Below are positions 11,601 through 19,206 of a stretch of DNA of 64,000 nt, piece after piece. Position 1 is the stretch's first letter. Each line of letters opens with the position of its first letter. Both the position numbers and the translations under genes were made by a program. Source of the DNA: Deltaproteobacteria bacterium (GTDB lineage: Bacteria > Myxococcota_A > Polyangia > Nannocystales > Nannocystaceae); assembly GCA_016709225.1 (NCBI GenBank), contig JADJEE010000001.1, positions 186,001 to 250,000 on the forward strand. Reading direction: 5' to 3'. The notes beneath the pieces are model-generated. The model had not been told where the DNA came from. It made no database searches and saw nothing but the letters and a program-made list of their open reading frames with translations.

Positions 11601-12595
11601 ACCTCGGCGGGGGCCATGCCGCCGACAGCGGTGGCGCGTGGGGTGGCAGCGCGCGCGAGGCCGTGCGCCTGCACGCCTGCGAGGGCGACGGCAGCACCTG
11701 CACGGTGGGCACCAGCCATGGCGATCCGTTTCTCTTCGGTCCCGCCGTCACCGCGGGCGGACGCATCGATCCACCGGGTGGTGCCGCGAGCGGTGAGCCG
11801 CCGCTGGGCGTCGATCAGTTCCTCGTCGCGCTCGCCAGCGGCTCGCCGAGCGACGACTCGACCCCCGCTGCGACCAGCCGATTCCACAGCAGCTTGTACC
11901 TGCTGGTGGACGATCACAGCCACGCCGCCAGCGATGGCTTCGACGTGCCCAGCGGCGGCCCCAAGGTCGACCCGTCGGCACCCGCGACGTATCCCCACTA
12001 CCTACGGCTGGCGGTGACGGACATCGAGCGCACCCGCGAGTTCACGCCGTTCGACGGCGCACCGACCTACGAGGACGTCGGGCACTTCGGTCGCGGCACG
12101 CGGCCGATTCGCGCGCCCCGCATCGAGGTCTCGGGCGCGGTCGACACCGCCGCGGTCGCCGACGACGGGCAGCCGCGCGTGATCGAAGGTGTCGAGGTCT
12201 ATCGCGTGACGTACACGCTCTACGAGCCGCCGAGCAACGCCTGCGACGCGCGCTTCTACGACCGCGACAACGGCCTGTGGCACGTCGACGAGGGCGCGAC
12301 CTTCGAGATCACGCTGCGCACCACCGCCATCGCCGGCGCCGGCTTCGATTTCACGCAGGGCGCAGCCGACGGGCCCGCCACGTTCGATGCCTCGTTCGAG
12401 CCCGGGCTCGTGCTCGAGTCGGTGACCCAGGTTCGCTCGGGCACGTGCGCCGACGGCAGCTGCGGCCCGCGCATCGACCCGCCTCGCGCCCCGCCGTGCG
12501 ACAACAACACCGCGCAGCCGGGGCTGCCGGTCGCGCGCGGGTTCGCGGTGCCGGTGCAGGCGGCCGAGCTGGTCGGCTTCACGCCCATCGAGTGA
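8666..12595 (+). CDS. PilY1-like protein: VWA domain plus beta-propeller (type IV pilus-associated adhesin family)
   Basis: 1309 residues from a GTG preceded by AGGGA with 7-base spacing; upstream codons in this frame look non-coding. A signal-anchor (about 14-30) is followed by a von Willebrand A domain with MIDAS motif DTSGSMS. A ~300-residue loop-rich insertion splits the VWA fold before VAVLVTDGQPSPES. A Cys-rich loop follows, then a C-terminal half with PilY1 propeller phrases: AVLVGDDLGVLHAFQLDSG, ELFGFVPR, VYAADPAGRLFRWDLGGG and RLVFGSGY. PilY1 proteins sit at the pilus tip and control retraction and adhesion. No minor pilin genes are adjacent, which is unusual. Confidence 0.8.
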   Translation: MVSQRSSSRASALLRALRRALWLAAVVVVAWASRSSARLQPYYVVQGLGAHEIRPRVLFVLDTSGSMSWRAQAAEEQCSWRSCELGEGSQSSRIAVARKAIRDVVTAAGDSARFALMTFDQRHPPTSVPRKCSDGHRFQWTTFHGYFVWDNVDKYSGYYGTWRLCDDVNRPYPYLRWDNLGVGAVISANNQAGAIPASPLISTAATSMKASSNADRKVQWFPRFMGVRANLNATTDPDRSITHATVGDYGTTTTDTDANVWGKDFYYWPYVDGFPGYSASVGYPYDGNRVPYMGVTAGSTTAQAALYAPFYLDLPASTADAVRGPTSVTAAHAAVAAAVAPMIEGGVDADAGTPWASAIGAKLASPPESNAIYAHSSVTSYLQYVANSEAADACAPTVAVLVTDGQPSPESEGGALLHERLAVLRNELGVRTYVVGFFLDEPELHAMACAAAGACSGSCSSPCSDTPANDWDTCADPSDPSHGCAYLASSSAELAGVLTEIVQAALSVEVDSGPGARIADFGVGEHGTPGQGRIVQTTLRAHTDVPSWRGHLERSVCTDEDPAVPGDPAPWCVDQPFEADEVEETFGPCAQSRSWDAAACLAQTEWKARRLYTHTAANEVVPFADDDGRASAALRTELADTGAMSAADVAAHADDFAAFVLGRDFPDGAKLPGVANSAPVVVRRIPKRRPEYSPQVAIRDPHCGGRRLSEVDAAGLPESLESFAAAAWSNAGMLASPSPHHAYQEAVLVGDDLGVLHAFQLDSGNELFGFVPRFSLPAAVAQWRNGAASMGQSSNVASHIYGIASTVNEGWVYDEAATRWRHLAVFGLGAGGTELIALDVSHMSPSADDGPIEVLWTSDDAALRAAYDAVLGETWSRPALAYDVPGNVLGAEPQARLVFGSGYRRAGAAANAGRTLVYADAVTGAILEQAVIDAATDGFDSSYAAVGDVAIASHCISRYWGEIQEVYAADPAGRLFRWDLGGGHAADSGGAWGGSAREAVRLHACEGDGSTCTVGTSHGDPFLFGPAVTAGGRIDPPGGAASGEPPLGVDQFLVALASGSPSDDSTPAATSRFHSSLYLLVDDHSHAASDGFDVPSGGPKVDPSAPATYPHYLRLAVTDIERTREFTPFDGAPTYEDVGHFGRGTRPIRAPRIEVSGAVDTAAVADDGQPRVIEGVEVYRVTYTLYEPPSNACDARFYDRDNGLWHVDEGATFEITLRTTAIAGAGFDFTQGAADGPATFDASFEPGLVLESVTQVRSGTCADGSCGPRIDPPRAPPCDNNTAQPGLPVARGFAVPVQAAELVGFTPIE

Positions 12596-12728
12596 GCGGG
12601 CCCGCGATCGCCGGCGGGGCCACGGGCGCCCGTGCACGACGGGGCGGGATCGGGTCTGCGACGCGTCTGGGGGCGGGTCTGGGGTGGTCGTCGATCCGGC
12701 GCCGGCCTGCCCCCCGTACCGCCGATGC

Positions 12729-13916
12729 ATGCAGATGTCGGCCTCCCCCGTCGAGACGCGCGCACGTCGGACCCTCGGACGCGACGGCACCCTGCGGTGC
12801 CGCACGTGCGGCAGCTGCTGCGCGGCCGTGCCGGCCGGCGCGCGCTACTGTGGTGACTGCGGCGTCGCGACCGAGGCCACCGCGTTGTACGGCCGCGACG
12901 GCGTGGTCGAGCACGCGTGGCTCGAGATGTTGGCGGCGCTGGCCGGGCAGCCGCGCGCGACCACGGGCACCGCGCCCGGACGCGTGCAGTCCGACGCGGA
13001 GATCATGTGGCAGCTGATGAACGGCGACGACGACACCGCAGTGTGGTCGGCGTCGCGGGCCGACGCCGACGCGGCGACGCGCGTCGACGGCGTGACCTGG
13101 CCGCGCTACGCCGCGGCATCGGCCGAGCCTGCGCCGGTGGACACCGTGCCGCAGTGGGATCGCACGTGTGGGTACGGCGAAGCGCTGGCCTGCGGTGCGC
13201 TCGGCGAGGACGCCCTGCCGCGCGCGCGCGAGGTCGAGGTCGAGGTCGAGGTCGATGGGGCGTCGCACGGCACCGTCGACATCACGATGCCGCTCGCGGC
13301 TCCGCGCGCGGCGTTGGTCCTGCGCCTGGCGCCGACCGGCTTTCCCGGCCAGGGCGTGCCGGTCGACGCGCAGCTGGTGCCCCGCGGCGGCACGCTGGAT
13401 CTGGGCCGCGCCTGCGACGGCCCATGGCACGGCGATCCTTACCTCGACGAGTGGCACGCACGGCTGACCTCGGACCCCGAGGGGCTGCGCGTGATCGATC
13501 CCGGCTCGCAGGGCGGCCTGTGGCTGCGGCTCGACACCCCGTGGTGGTTGCGCGACGGCGACCAGTTCCGCATCGGTGAGCAGTTCCTGTGCTTCGACGA
13601 ACCGCCGCTGGCGGGCACTGCGGGTGTGCGCGGTCGCGTGCAGCTGCTCGACGCGCAGGCGCGCTTCGGCGTTGCCGTGCCGCTGTCGCGGGCGTGCGTG
13701 TTGGGCCGCGGGGGCACCGACATCGTGCTGCTGCACGACCCGTTCGTGTCGGCCGAGCACTGTCGCCTGCAGCCCGAGGGCGACGGTGTGCGCTTGGAGG
13801 ACCTCGGCAGCAGCAACGGCACCTGGCTGCGCATGCGCAGCGGCGATCTGCTGCCATTCGGTGCCGTGGTCGCGATCGGCCGCCACCTCTACCGCGTGGT
13901 GCCGGCCGAGCCCTGA
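12729..13916 (+). CDS. Zinc-ribbon/double FHA-domain protein
   Basis: 395 residues from ATG at 12729 (a second in-frame ATG is at 12735). The N-terminus has a treble-clef-like ribbon, CRTCGSCC...YCGDCG (about 19-43). A linker of about 120 residues follows. Then comes a degenerate FHA-like unit (about 210-300: WHGDPYLDEWHARL...) and a well-formed FHA domain (about 310-390: VLGRGGTDIVLL, FVSAEHCRL, GSSNGTW). FHA domains bind phosphothreonine, so this is probably a scaffold for a Ser/Thr kinase pathway, which myxobacteria have in number. It follows the PilY1-like gene by about 130 bases. Confidence 0.8.
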   Translation: MQMSASPVETRARRTLGRDGTLRCRTCGSCCAAVPAGARYCGDCGVATEATALYGRDGVVEHAWLEMLAALAGQPRATTGTAPGRVQSDAEIMWQLMNGDDDTAVWSASRADADAATRVDGVTWPRYAAASAEPAPVDTVPQWDRTCGYGEALACGALGEDALPRAREVEVEVEVDGASHGTVDITMPLAAPRAALVLRLAPTGFPGQGVPVDAQLVPRGGTLDLGRACDGPWHGDPYLDEWHARLTSDPEGLRVIDPGSQGGLWLRLDTPWWLRDGDQFRIGEQFLCFDEPPLAGTAGVRGRVQLLDAQARFGVAVPLSRACVLGRGGTDIVLLHDPFVSAEHCRLQPEGDGVRLEDLGSSNGTWLRMRSGDLLPFGAVVAIGRHLYRVVPAEP

Positions 13917-13997
13917 CCGCGGCCGCGAGCGCGCACGTGCCGGTCGGACGTTGCGGGCGCCCGGAGGCGGGCTCCGCGGTGCTATCGTGACGGCGAG

Positions 13998-15479
13998 ATG
14001 CGGTGGGTCGCGTGGACGTGGGTGGCGTTTCTCGGCGTGGGCGCGAGCGGCTGCTTCACCGGCGAGGACGCGCTCGGGCTGGCGTGCGACGGCCCGCACC
14101 AGTGCGGCATCGGGCAGCAGTGCCTCACGGGTTTCTGCGGCGGGCCGACGGCGACGACCGAAGGCAGCGCCAGCGTCACCACCAGCAACGCGAGCACCGG
14201 CTCGAGCGGGGGTGGGTCGTCGAGCACGGGGGTCGACGACGGCTCCGGCAGTGGGTCATCGAGCACGACTGCGGCCGACGGCTGCGCGCCCGTCACCGTG
14301 CCGCAGTGTCAAGGCGGTCCGGTCGCGTCACCGATGATCGATAGCTACGTGTTCTCCCACGCCGAGCTCGGCAACGCCTCGAGCGCGGTGGTGTGGGACT
14401 GGAGCGGAGACGGCGTCGACGACCTGGCGGTGCTGGACTTCGTCGGCTGGGACGTGACGCTGCTGCGCGCCGACGCCGGTCGACAGTGGGCACGCCTGGC
14501 CAACGTCGATCGCACGATGACTGGGGTCGACAACCCCTACGACATGGCGATCGCCGATCTCGACGGCGATGGCGACCCGCAGCTGGTGCTGGTCTCGATC
14601 GATGCCGGGCAGATGGGCGTGGTGGAGTGGTCCGATGGTGCCTTCGGCGCGCCGCTCACCACCGGCATCGCGACCACCGGCCTGTTCAGCATGGCGCTCG
14701 CCGACGTCCACGGCGACGCCTGTCCCGAGTTGCTCGCGGCCGGCAACGGCGTGGTCGTGGTGGTGCCCAACATCGACGGCAGCCTGTTCGGCAATCCCAC
14801 GGCGAGCTTCATGGGCGACCTGACGGAGCCGTGGGAGGTGTTCGTGTGGGGGCAGGGCAGCGACGCACGCGTGCTGGTGCCGTCGACCCACGACGACTCG
14901 TTCGATGGCCTGGGCATGCACCCGGTCCACGTGTTGCGGGTGCCGCAGGACGAGCCCATCACGCTGACGCCAGCCTCGCCGTCGGTACTCGCGACCAACT
15001 TCCGCAACCCCTGGGCGGTCGCCGGCGGCGACTTCGACGGCGATGGCGTGGAGGAGTTGGCGGTCGTCGAGCGCAATCTGACCGAGGCCAACGAGGGGAC
15101 CGACGTCCCCGGGCGACTGCGGTTCTTCCGGGTCGTGGCCACCGACGTCGAGGAGCTGGTGCCCGGCGGGATTGCGGTCGGGGTCGGCCCGCGTGAGCTG
15201 CTCGCGACCGATCTCGATTGCGACGGTCGCAGCGACCTGGTGGTCGGCACCACCGGTGCGCCCATGCAAGGCGGCGCGCCGCAGGTGTTGTTCGGCGCCG
15301 CCACCCTCGACGCGATGACACCGATCGATGTCGCGGTGCCCGACGTCTCGGTCGGGAACCGCATGGCCGTCGGCGACTTCGACGACGACGGTCGCCCCGA
15401 GGTGGTGATCCCCGACTATGGCCGCTCCGATGCACTGCCGAGCAATCGCATCGTCGTGGTCGAAGCGGTCGCCGGCTGA
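13998..15479 (+). CDS. FG-GAP/VCBS-repeat lipoprotein
   Basis: 493 residues. Signal peptide ends in the lipobox VGASGC (Cys about 19). A short Cys-rich stretch (CDGPHQCGIGQQCLTGFC) and a Ser/Thr/Gly-rich linker (about 50-95) precede a predicted seven-bladed propeller. Its calcium-type loops read DWSGDGVDD, DLDGDGDPQ, DFDGDGVEE, DLDCDGRSD and DFDDDGRPE. Probably displayed at the cell surface; role unknown. The Cys motif plus STG linker resembles the lipoprotein at 26036-27034. Confidence 0.8.
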   Translation: MRWVAWTWVAFLGVGASGCFTGEDALGLACDGPHQCGIGQQCLTGFCGGPTATTEGSASVTTSNASTGSSGGGSSSTGVDDGSGSGSSSTTAADGCAPVTVPQCQGGPVASPMIDSYVFSHAELGNASSAVVWDWSGDGVDDLAVLDFVGWDVTLLRADAGRQWARLANVDRTMTGVDNPYDMAIADLDGDGDPQLVLVSIDAGQMGVVEWSDGAFGAPLTTGIATTGLFSMALADVHGDACPELLAAGNGVVVVVPNIDGSLFGNPTASFMGDLTEPWEVFVWGQGSDARVLVPSTHDDSFDGLGMHPVHVLRVPQDEPITLTPASPSVLATNFRNPWAVAGGDFDGDGVEELAVVERNLTEANEGTDVPGRLRFFRVVATDVEELVPGGIAVGVGPRELLATDLDCDGRSDLVVGTTGAPMQGGAPQVLFGAATLDAMTPIDVAVPDVSVGNRMAVGDFDDDGRPEVVIPDYGRSDALPSNRIVVVEAVAG

Positions 15480-15502
15480 CCGCGCTGGCGTTGCGCGGCG
15501 CC

Positions 15503-16387
15503 TCAGTACCAGCGTCGCGCGTGACCGACATGGCGGTGGGCGGCAGCGGCCGCCATCGCCTCGGCGTGATCGTCGTCGCGGAGCGCTCGCTGCATGAGCG
15601 CGCGCAGCAGCAGTCCACCGCCGGCGACGATCACCGCCGGCACGCTGTACGCGACCACCGGAACCCCCGCGATACCGAGCCCGAGCCAGTCGTTGCCGGC
15701 CGCGATCGCCACCGGGGCCGAGAACAGCCACGCGTCGTAGAGGCCGTGCAGCAGCACCGCCAGCAGGTAGCCGCCGACCAGGCCAGGCCCGCGTCCGTCG
15801 AAGCGGCGCACCGCGGCGAAGTAGCCCATGAGGCCGCCCCAGATCGCGTGGGCCGGCACCGCCAGCACCGCGCGCCCGATGAACAGCGAGAGGTAGGTAC
15901 CGCTCGATCCGGTCTGCAGCAGGAGATAGGCGACGTTCTCGACCAGCGCGAAGCCGAGGCCCGCGCGCGCGCCGTAGACGATGCCGTCCATGCGCTCGTC
16001 GAACTCCGGCCGCCGCCACGCGAACAACAACATGCTCGCCATCTTCGCGCCCTCCTCGGGCAGCGCCGCGATCACGAACGCCATGTAGAAGGCCGCGGCG
16101 TAGCTGCCCGGCGCGCCGCCCTGCAGCACCAGCTCGACCGGCGACAGGTACATCAACAGCTGGCCCAGCGCGATCACGGGGATCGCCGAGAGTGCGCCGG
16201 CGAGCGCGACCCGACGCAAGGTCCCCCGCGGCTCGGGCCGCTTGGCATCGAAGCGGTCGAACAGCCACATCGCTGCCAACGCGGGCAGGGCTCCGACGAG
16301 CGCGAGCTGGTAGTTGAGCAGCGGCAAGCGGGGGCTGGGGCGCGTCGCGGGCGGGTCCGTGGCCGGCAGGGGCGCGGCCGCAAGCAT
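15503..16387 (-). CDS. PrsW-family intramembrane protease
   Basis: 294 residues from ATG at 16387; the open frame continues upstream but without coding character. About eight hydrophobic segments. All PrsW motifs are visible: LPEEGAKM (EExxK), GFALVENVAY, HAIWGGLMGY and HGLYDAWLF. In Bacillus, PrsW makes the site-1 cut in an anti-sigma factor; most homologues, including this one, have no known substrate. It is last in the ten-gene minus-strand run, 40 bases after the homocysteine methyltransferase gene. Confidence 0.85.
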   Translation of the reverse strand: MLAAAPLPATDPPATRPSPRLPLLNYQLALVGALPALAAMWLFDRFDAKRPEPRGTLRRVALAGALSAIPVIALGQLLMYLSPVELVLQGGAPGSYAAAFYMAFVIAALPEEGAKMASMLLFAWRRPEFDERMDGIVYGARAGLGFALVENVAYLLLQTGSSGTYLSLFIGRAVLAVPAHAIWGGLMGYFAAVRRFDGRGPGLVGGYLLAVLLHGLYDAWLFSAPVAIAAGNDWLGLGIAGVPVVAYSVPAVIVAGGGLLLRALMQRALRDDDHAEAMAAAAAHRHVGHARRWY

Positions 16388-16427
16388 ACGCGAGGGGCGC
16401 GGCGAAGGCTCGCGGGAGCGCGCGACG

Positions 16428-17351
16428 TCACAGCCGGTGTGGCGTCGCCGCGTCGCGTAGCGCCGCCAGTGCCCGCACGTGCGCGGGCGTGGTCTCGCAG
16501 CAGCCGCCGACCACCCGTGCGCCGGTGCGCAGCCAGACCTCGGCATCACGTGCGAACGCGGACGGGGTCGCGGGCGCGCCCACGAAGCAGCGGTGGGCGG
16601 CGTCGTAGGGCTGTCCGGCATTGGGATAGACCACCAGCGGTCGCGGATCGACGGCGGCGAGCTGCGCGAGGGCGGCGGTCGCCACCGCGGGTGCGGTGCA
16701 GTTGATGCCCAGCGCGGCGATGGCGTGGCAGTCCGCGGTCGCGCGCGCGCAGGCCCGCAGCGTGTCGCCGCTGCCGCTGTGCGCCCCGTCGCGACACACC
16801 AGCGACAGCCACGCCGGCGGTCCGCGGTGATCCGCGAGTGCGCGCGCGATCGCGGCGCACTCGCGGGCGCTGGCGATGGTCTCGAACGCGATCGCGTCGG
16901 CGTCGACGAAGCCCGGCAGGCGTTCGCGGTGGAACGCCACCAGCGCAGCATCGTCGACGTCGTCGAAGTGCCCGGTGTACTCCGAGCCGTCGGCCCGGGC
17001 TGCCCCGTAGCTGCCGGCCGAGGCCACCACGACGCGCGGCCGCGTACCGCCGACCGCCACACAGCACCGACGTGCAATACCGACGGCGTCGCGCAGCAGC
17101 TCGAGCGCGCGGGCCTGCGAGAGTCCGCGCGCCGCGAGTCCCGGTAGTGAGGCTTGATAGCTGGCGGTGGTGATCACGTCGGCGCCGGCCTCGAGGTAGT
17201 CGTGATGGACCGCGGCCACGGCCGCGGGATCCTCGAGCAGGACCTTGGCGCTCCACAGCGGATCGGCGAGGTCGTGGCCGCGTACGGCGAGCTCGCTGGC
17301 GAGCCCGCCATCGAGCACCGCGAACGGCTCCAGGGTCCACGGCGCGGTCAC
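16428..17351 (-). CDS. mmuM: Homocysteine S-methyltransferase family protein
   Basis: 307 residues from a GTG overlapping the upstream TGA by four bases. The N-terminus has the family's VLDGGLASEL, and the zinc ligands are complete: Cys218 (GINCTAP) and Cys284-Cys285 (GGCCETTP). MmuM-type enzymes methylate homocysteine with S-methylmethionine or SAM to give methionine. In this operon, which also holds an aminopropyltransferase that uses decarboxylated SAM, a role in methyl/SAM recycling is possible but unproven. Confidence 0.88.
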   Translation of the reverse strand: MTAPWTLEPFAVLDGGLASELAVRGHDLADPLWSAKVLLEDPAAVAAVHHDYLEAGADVITTASYQASLPGLAARGLSQARALELLRDAVGIARRCCVAVGGTRPRVVVASAGSYGAARADGSEYTGHFDDVDDAALVAFHRERLPGFVDADAIAFETIASARECAAIARALADHRGPPAWLSLVCRDGAHSGSGDTLRACARATADCHAIAALGINCTAPAVATAALAQLAAVDPRPLVVYPNAGQPYDAAHRCFVGAPATPSAFARDAEVWLRTGARVVGGCCETTPAHVRALAALRDAATPHRL

Positions 17352-18430
17352 GACAGCCCCAGCTGACGCGCGAGCTCGGGGTTGTCGGGGCCCGCGCGCC
17401 AGATCCAACGATCGAGCAGGTAGTGGGTCGCCTGCGGCACCGTCAGCAGCGCGACCACGGCGGCGGTCACCACAGGATGCGTGAGCGCCCACTCGCCACC
17501 GGCGCCGAACAGCGACGCATGGTCGTGCCAGATCCAGCGATCCCACAGCGACTCCTCGACCAGCGCGACGACCAGCAAGGACCCCAGGTAGGCCGCGCCG
17601 AGCAGCGCCGGCGTGCGCCGCCGCAGTCGCGCCCCGAAGATGCGAGCGCTCTGCTCGCGTCCGCCTGCGAACCACGTCAGCGCGATGTACGGCACGCCGT
17701 GCATCACGACGTTGGTGAGGGTGAAGATGCGATCGTCGTCGAACGCGACGATCCCGAGGTGCCAGTTGAGCGCCGGCAGCACCGTGAGCCACACCAGCAT
17801 GGGGTTGCGGTGGCCGGCGCTGCGCAGGGCCACGCGCCGCACCACGAACACCAGCCACACCGGCAGCTGCAGCCATAGCGCTGCGGTTCCGATCACCGCA
17901 GGCACGCCCGCGAAGAGATCACCCTCGACGAACCACGCGAACGTGCGCGGCAGGTGGCCGTGCCACCACAAGACCGGCCCCGCGGTGCCGCACCACAGTG
18001 CGAGCTTCACGAGCCGCCGGTCGAAGCTCGACTCGCCGCCCTTGCGCACGTACAGCATCGCGAAGCCGACGTGCTGCATGATGAAGTGGAAGATCGCCAG
18101 GTAGGCCAGCGCGGTCCAGAACCAAGCCGGGCTCTCGAGGTGCAGCAGGAAGCCGCACCACAGCGACGCCGCCGGCAGCAGCCACAGGCGCCGCGCGTGG
18201 TGGCGTCGCGCGACCGGATCGAGGTACGTGCGAAACGACGTCGACCACACGTGGGCGACGTCGATCGCCAGCACCAACACCAGCCACTGCAGGGTCGACA
18301 GCGCCGCGGGGCCATCGCTGGTCAGGCCAATCACGAGCCCGAGCACGAGCGACGCGAGCCCCGGCGCGACGAAACAGAGGAAGTCGACGCGTGGACTCGC
18401 GATCGCAGCGGCAACGCGCGGGGCGGTCAT
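17348..18430 (-). CDS. Conserved polytopic membrane protein with several intramembrane histidines
   Basis: 360 residues with about eight to nine hydrophobic segments. His residues recur at or inside the membrane segments: DVAHVW, FHFIMQHVGF, LNWHLG, VMHGVPYIA and QATHYLLDRWIWR, together with RRHHARR on a loop. That pattern is reminiscent of metal- or haem-binding membrane enzymes, but I recognise no named family. It ends in a 4-base GTGA overlap with the methyltransferase gene, so the two products are likely made together. Confidence 0.65.
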   Translation of the reverse strand: MTAPRVAAAIASPRVDFLCFVAPGLASLVLGLVIGLTSDGPAALSTLQWLVLVLAIDVAHVWSTSFRTYLDPVARRHHARRLWLLPAASLWCGFLLHLESPAWFWTALAYLAIFHFIMQHVGFAMLYVRKGGESSFDRRLVKLALWCGTAGPVLWWHGHLPRTFAWFVEGDLFAGVPAVIGTAALWLQLPVWLVFVVRRVALRSAGHRNPMLVWLTVLPALNWHLGIVAFDDDRIFTLTNVVMHGVPYIALTWFAGGREQSARIFGARLRRRTPALLGAAYLGSLLVVALVEESLWDRWIWHDHASLFGAGGEWALTHPVVTAAVVALLTVPQATHYLLDRWIWRAGPDNPELARQLGLS

Positions 18431-18475
18431 GGGCGGCGCGCCAGTGTAGCGCGCCGCAGTCGTCGTCCCGAGCGC

Positions 18476-19162
18476 TCAGTTGATGCAGTACGTGGCGGAG
18501 CAGCTGGTCCACAACGTGCCCGACGAGCACGTCGACGAGGTCTCGTACCAGCCCGGGCCGCGGCCGAAGGCGTCGTGGGCGGCCTGGGCGCAGTTCCAGC
18601 AGCTGCTGCCGCCGACCCACGTGCTCACGGTCGAACAGACGCCGTACTGCGTGTTGGGCCCGGGCGCCATGCGGAAGCGATCGCCCTCGTCGTAGTCCGC
18701 GGCCCACGGCGGAGCGGCACCCAAGGCGGTGGCGACCTCGAGGCCGACCGCGAGCGCGTCGTCGCAGGCGCCTGCACCCTCGGCGTCGCCGCCCTGGGGC
18801 TGCCAGTCGTCGGTGCCCCCCGCAGCGATCACCAGCTCGCCACCGTCGCAGCGCATCGCCGCCTGGGCGTCGCTCCACGACACGCTGGCCTCGCGCTCGT
18901 CGAGCGTGACCTCGAGCTCGGTGATGCCACGGGCGTCGCTCACCGCGACGTGACCGACGGCGTCGCCACCGGGTCCGAGGAGCGCGAAGCCGTCGGCCTC
19001 GGCGACGACCGCATCGACGCCGAAGCGCGAGAGGTCGAGCGCCGCGAGGCTGCGCGCGTCGGGCTCGGTCGGCGCGTCGGTGTCGCACGCCAGACCCGCA
19101 CACGCCGCAGCGACGGTGAAGGTGCAGTGGAGGAGGGCACGATCGAGTCGGAGGAACGTCAT
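18476..19162 (-). CDS. Putative lipoprotein with Cys-rich C-terminus
   Basis: 228 residues. The signal peptide ends at CAGLAC (lipobox LAC, Cys about 26), then a Thr/Glu/Asp-rich region. The last ~60 residues hold many Cys and Trp: VCSTVSTWVGGSSCWNC, TSSTCSSG, TSCSATYC. They suggest a small disulfide-stabilised extracytoplasmic domain. No family recognised. It follows the amine-oxidase-like gene by 44 bases. Confidence 0.6.
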   Translation of the reverse strand: MTFLRLDRALLHCTFTVAAACAGLACDTDAPTEPDARSLAALDLSRFGVDAVVAEADGFALLGPGGDAVGHVAVSDARGITELEVTLDEREASVSWSDAQAAMRCDGGELVIAAGGTDDWQPQGGDAEGAGACDDALAVGLEVATALGAAPPWAADYDEGDRFRMAPGPNTQYGVCSTVSTWVGGSSCWNCAQAAHDAFGRGPGWYETSSTCSSGTLWTSCSATYCIN

Positions 19163-19206
19163 CACCCACGGGAGATGCCGCCGCGCCGTCGCGGTTCGCC
19201 GGCGCC

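Noticed and set aside
12621..12634. CACGGGCGCCCGTG palindrome as terminator of the PilY1-like gene
   Set aside because: A perfect 14-base palindrome has no loop and no T-run; at this GC content such short palindromes arise by chance.
15503..17077. 524-residue fusion with the PrsW protease
   Set aside because: The extension upstream of 16387 is antisense-free shadow of the methyltransferase gene in another frame; it lacks coding character and membrane features.
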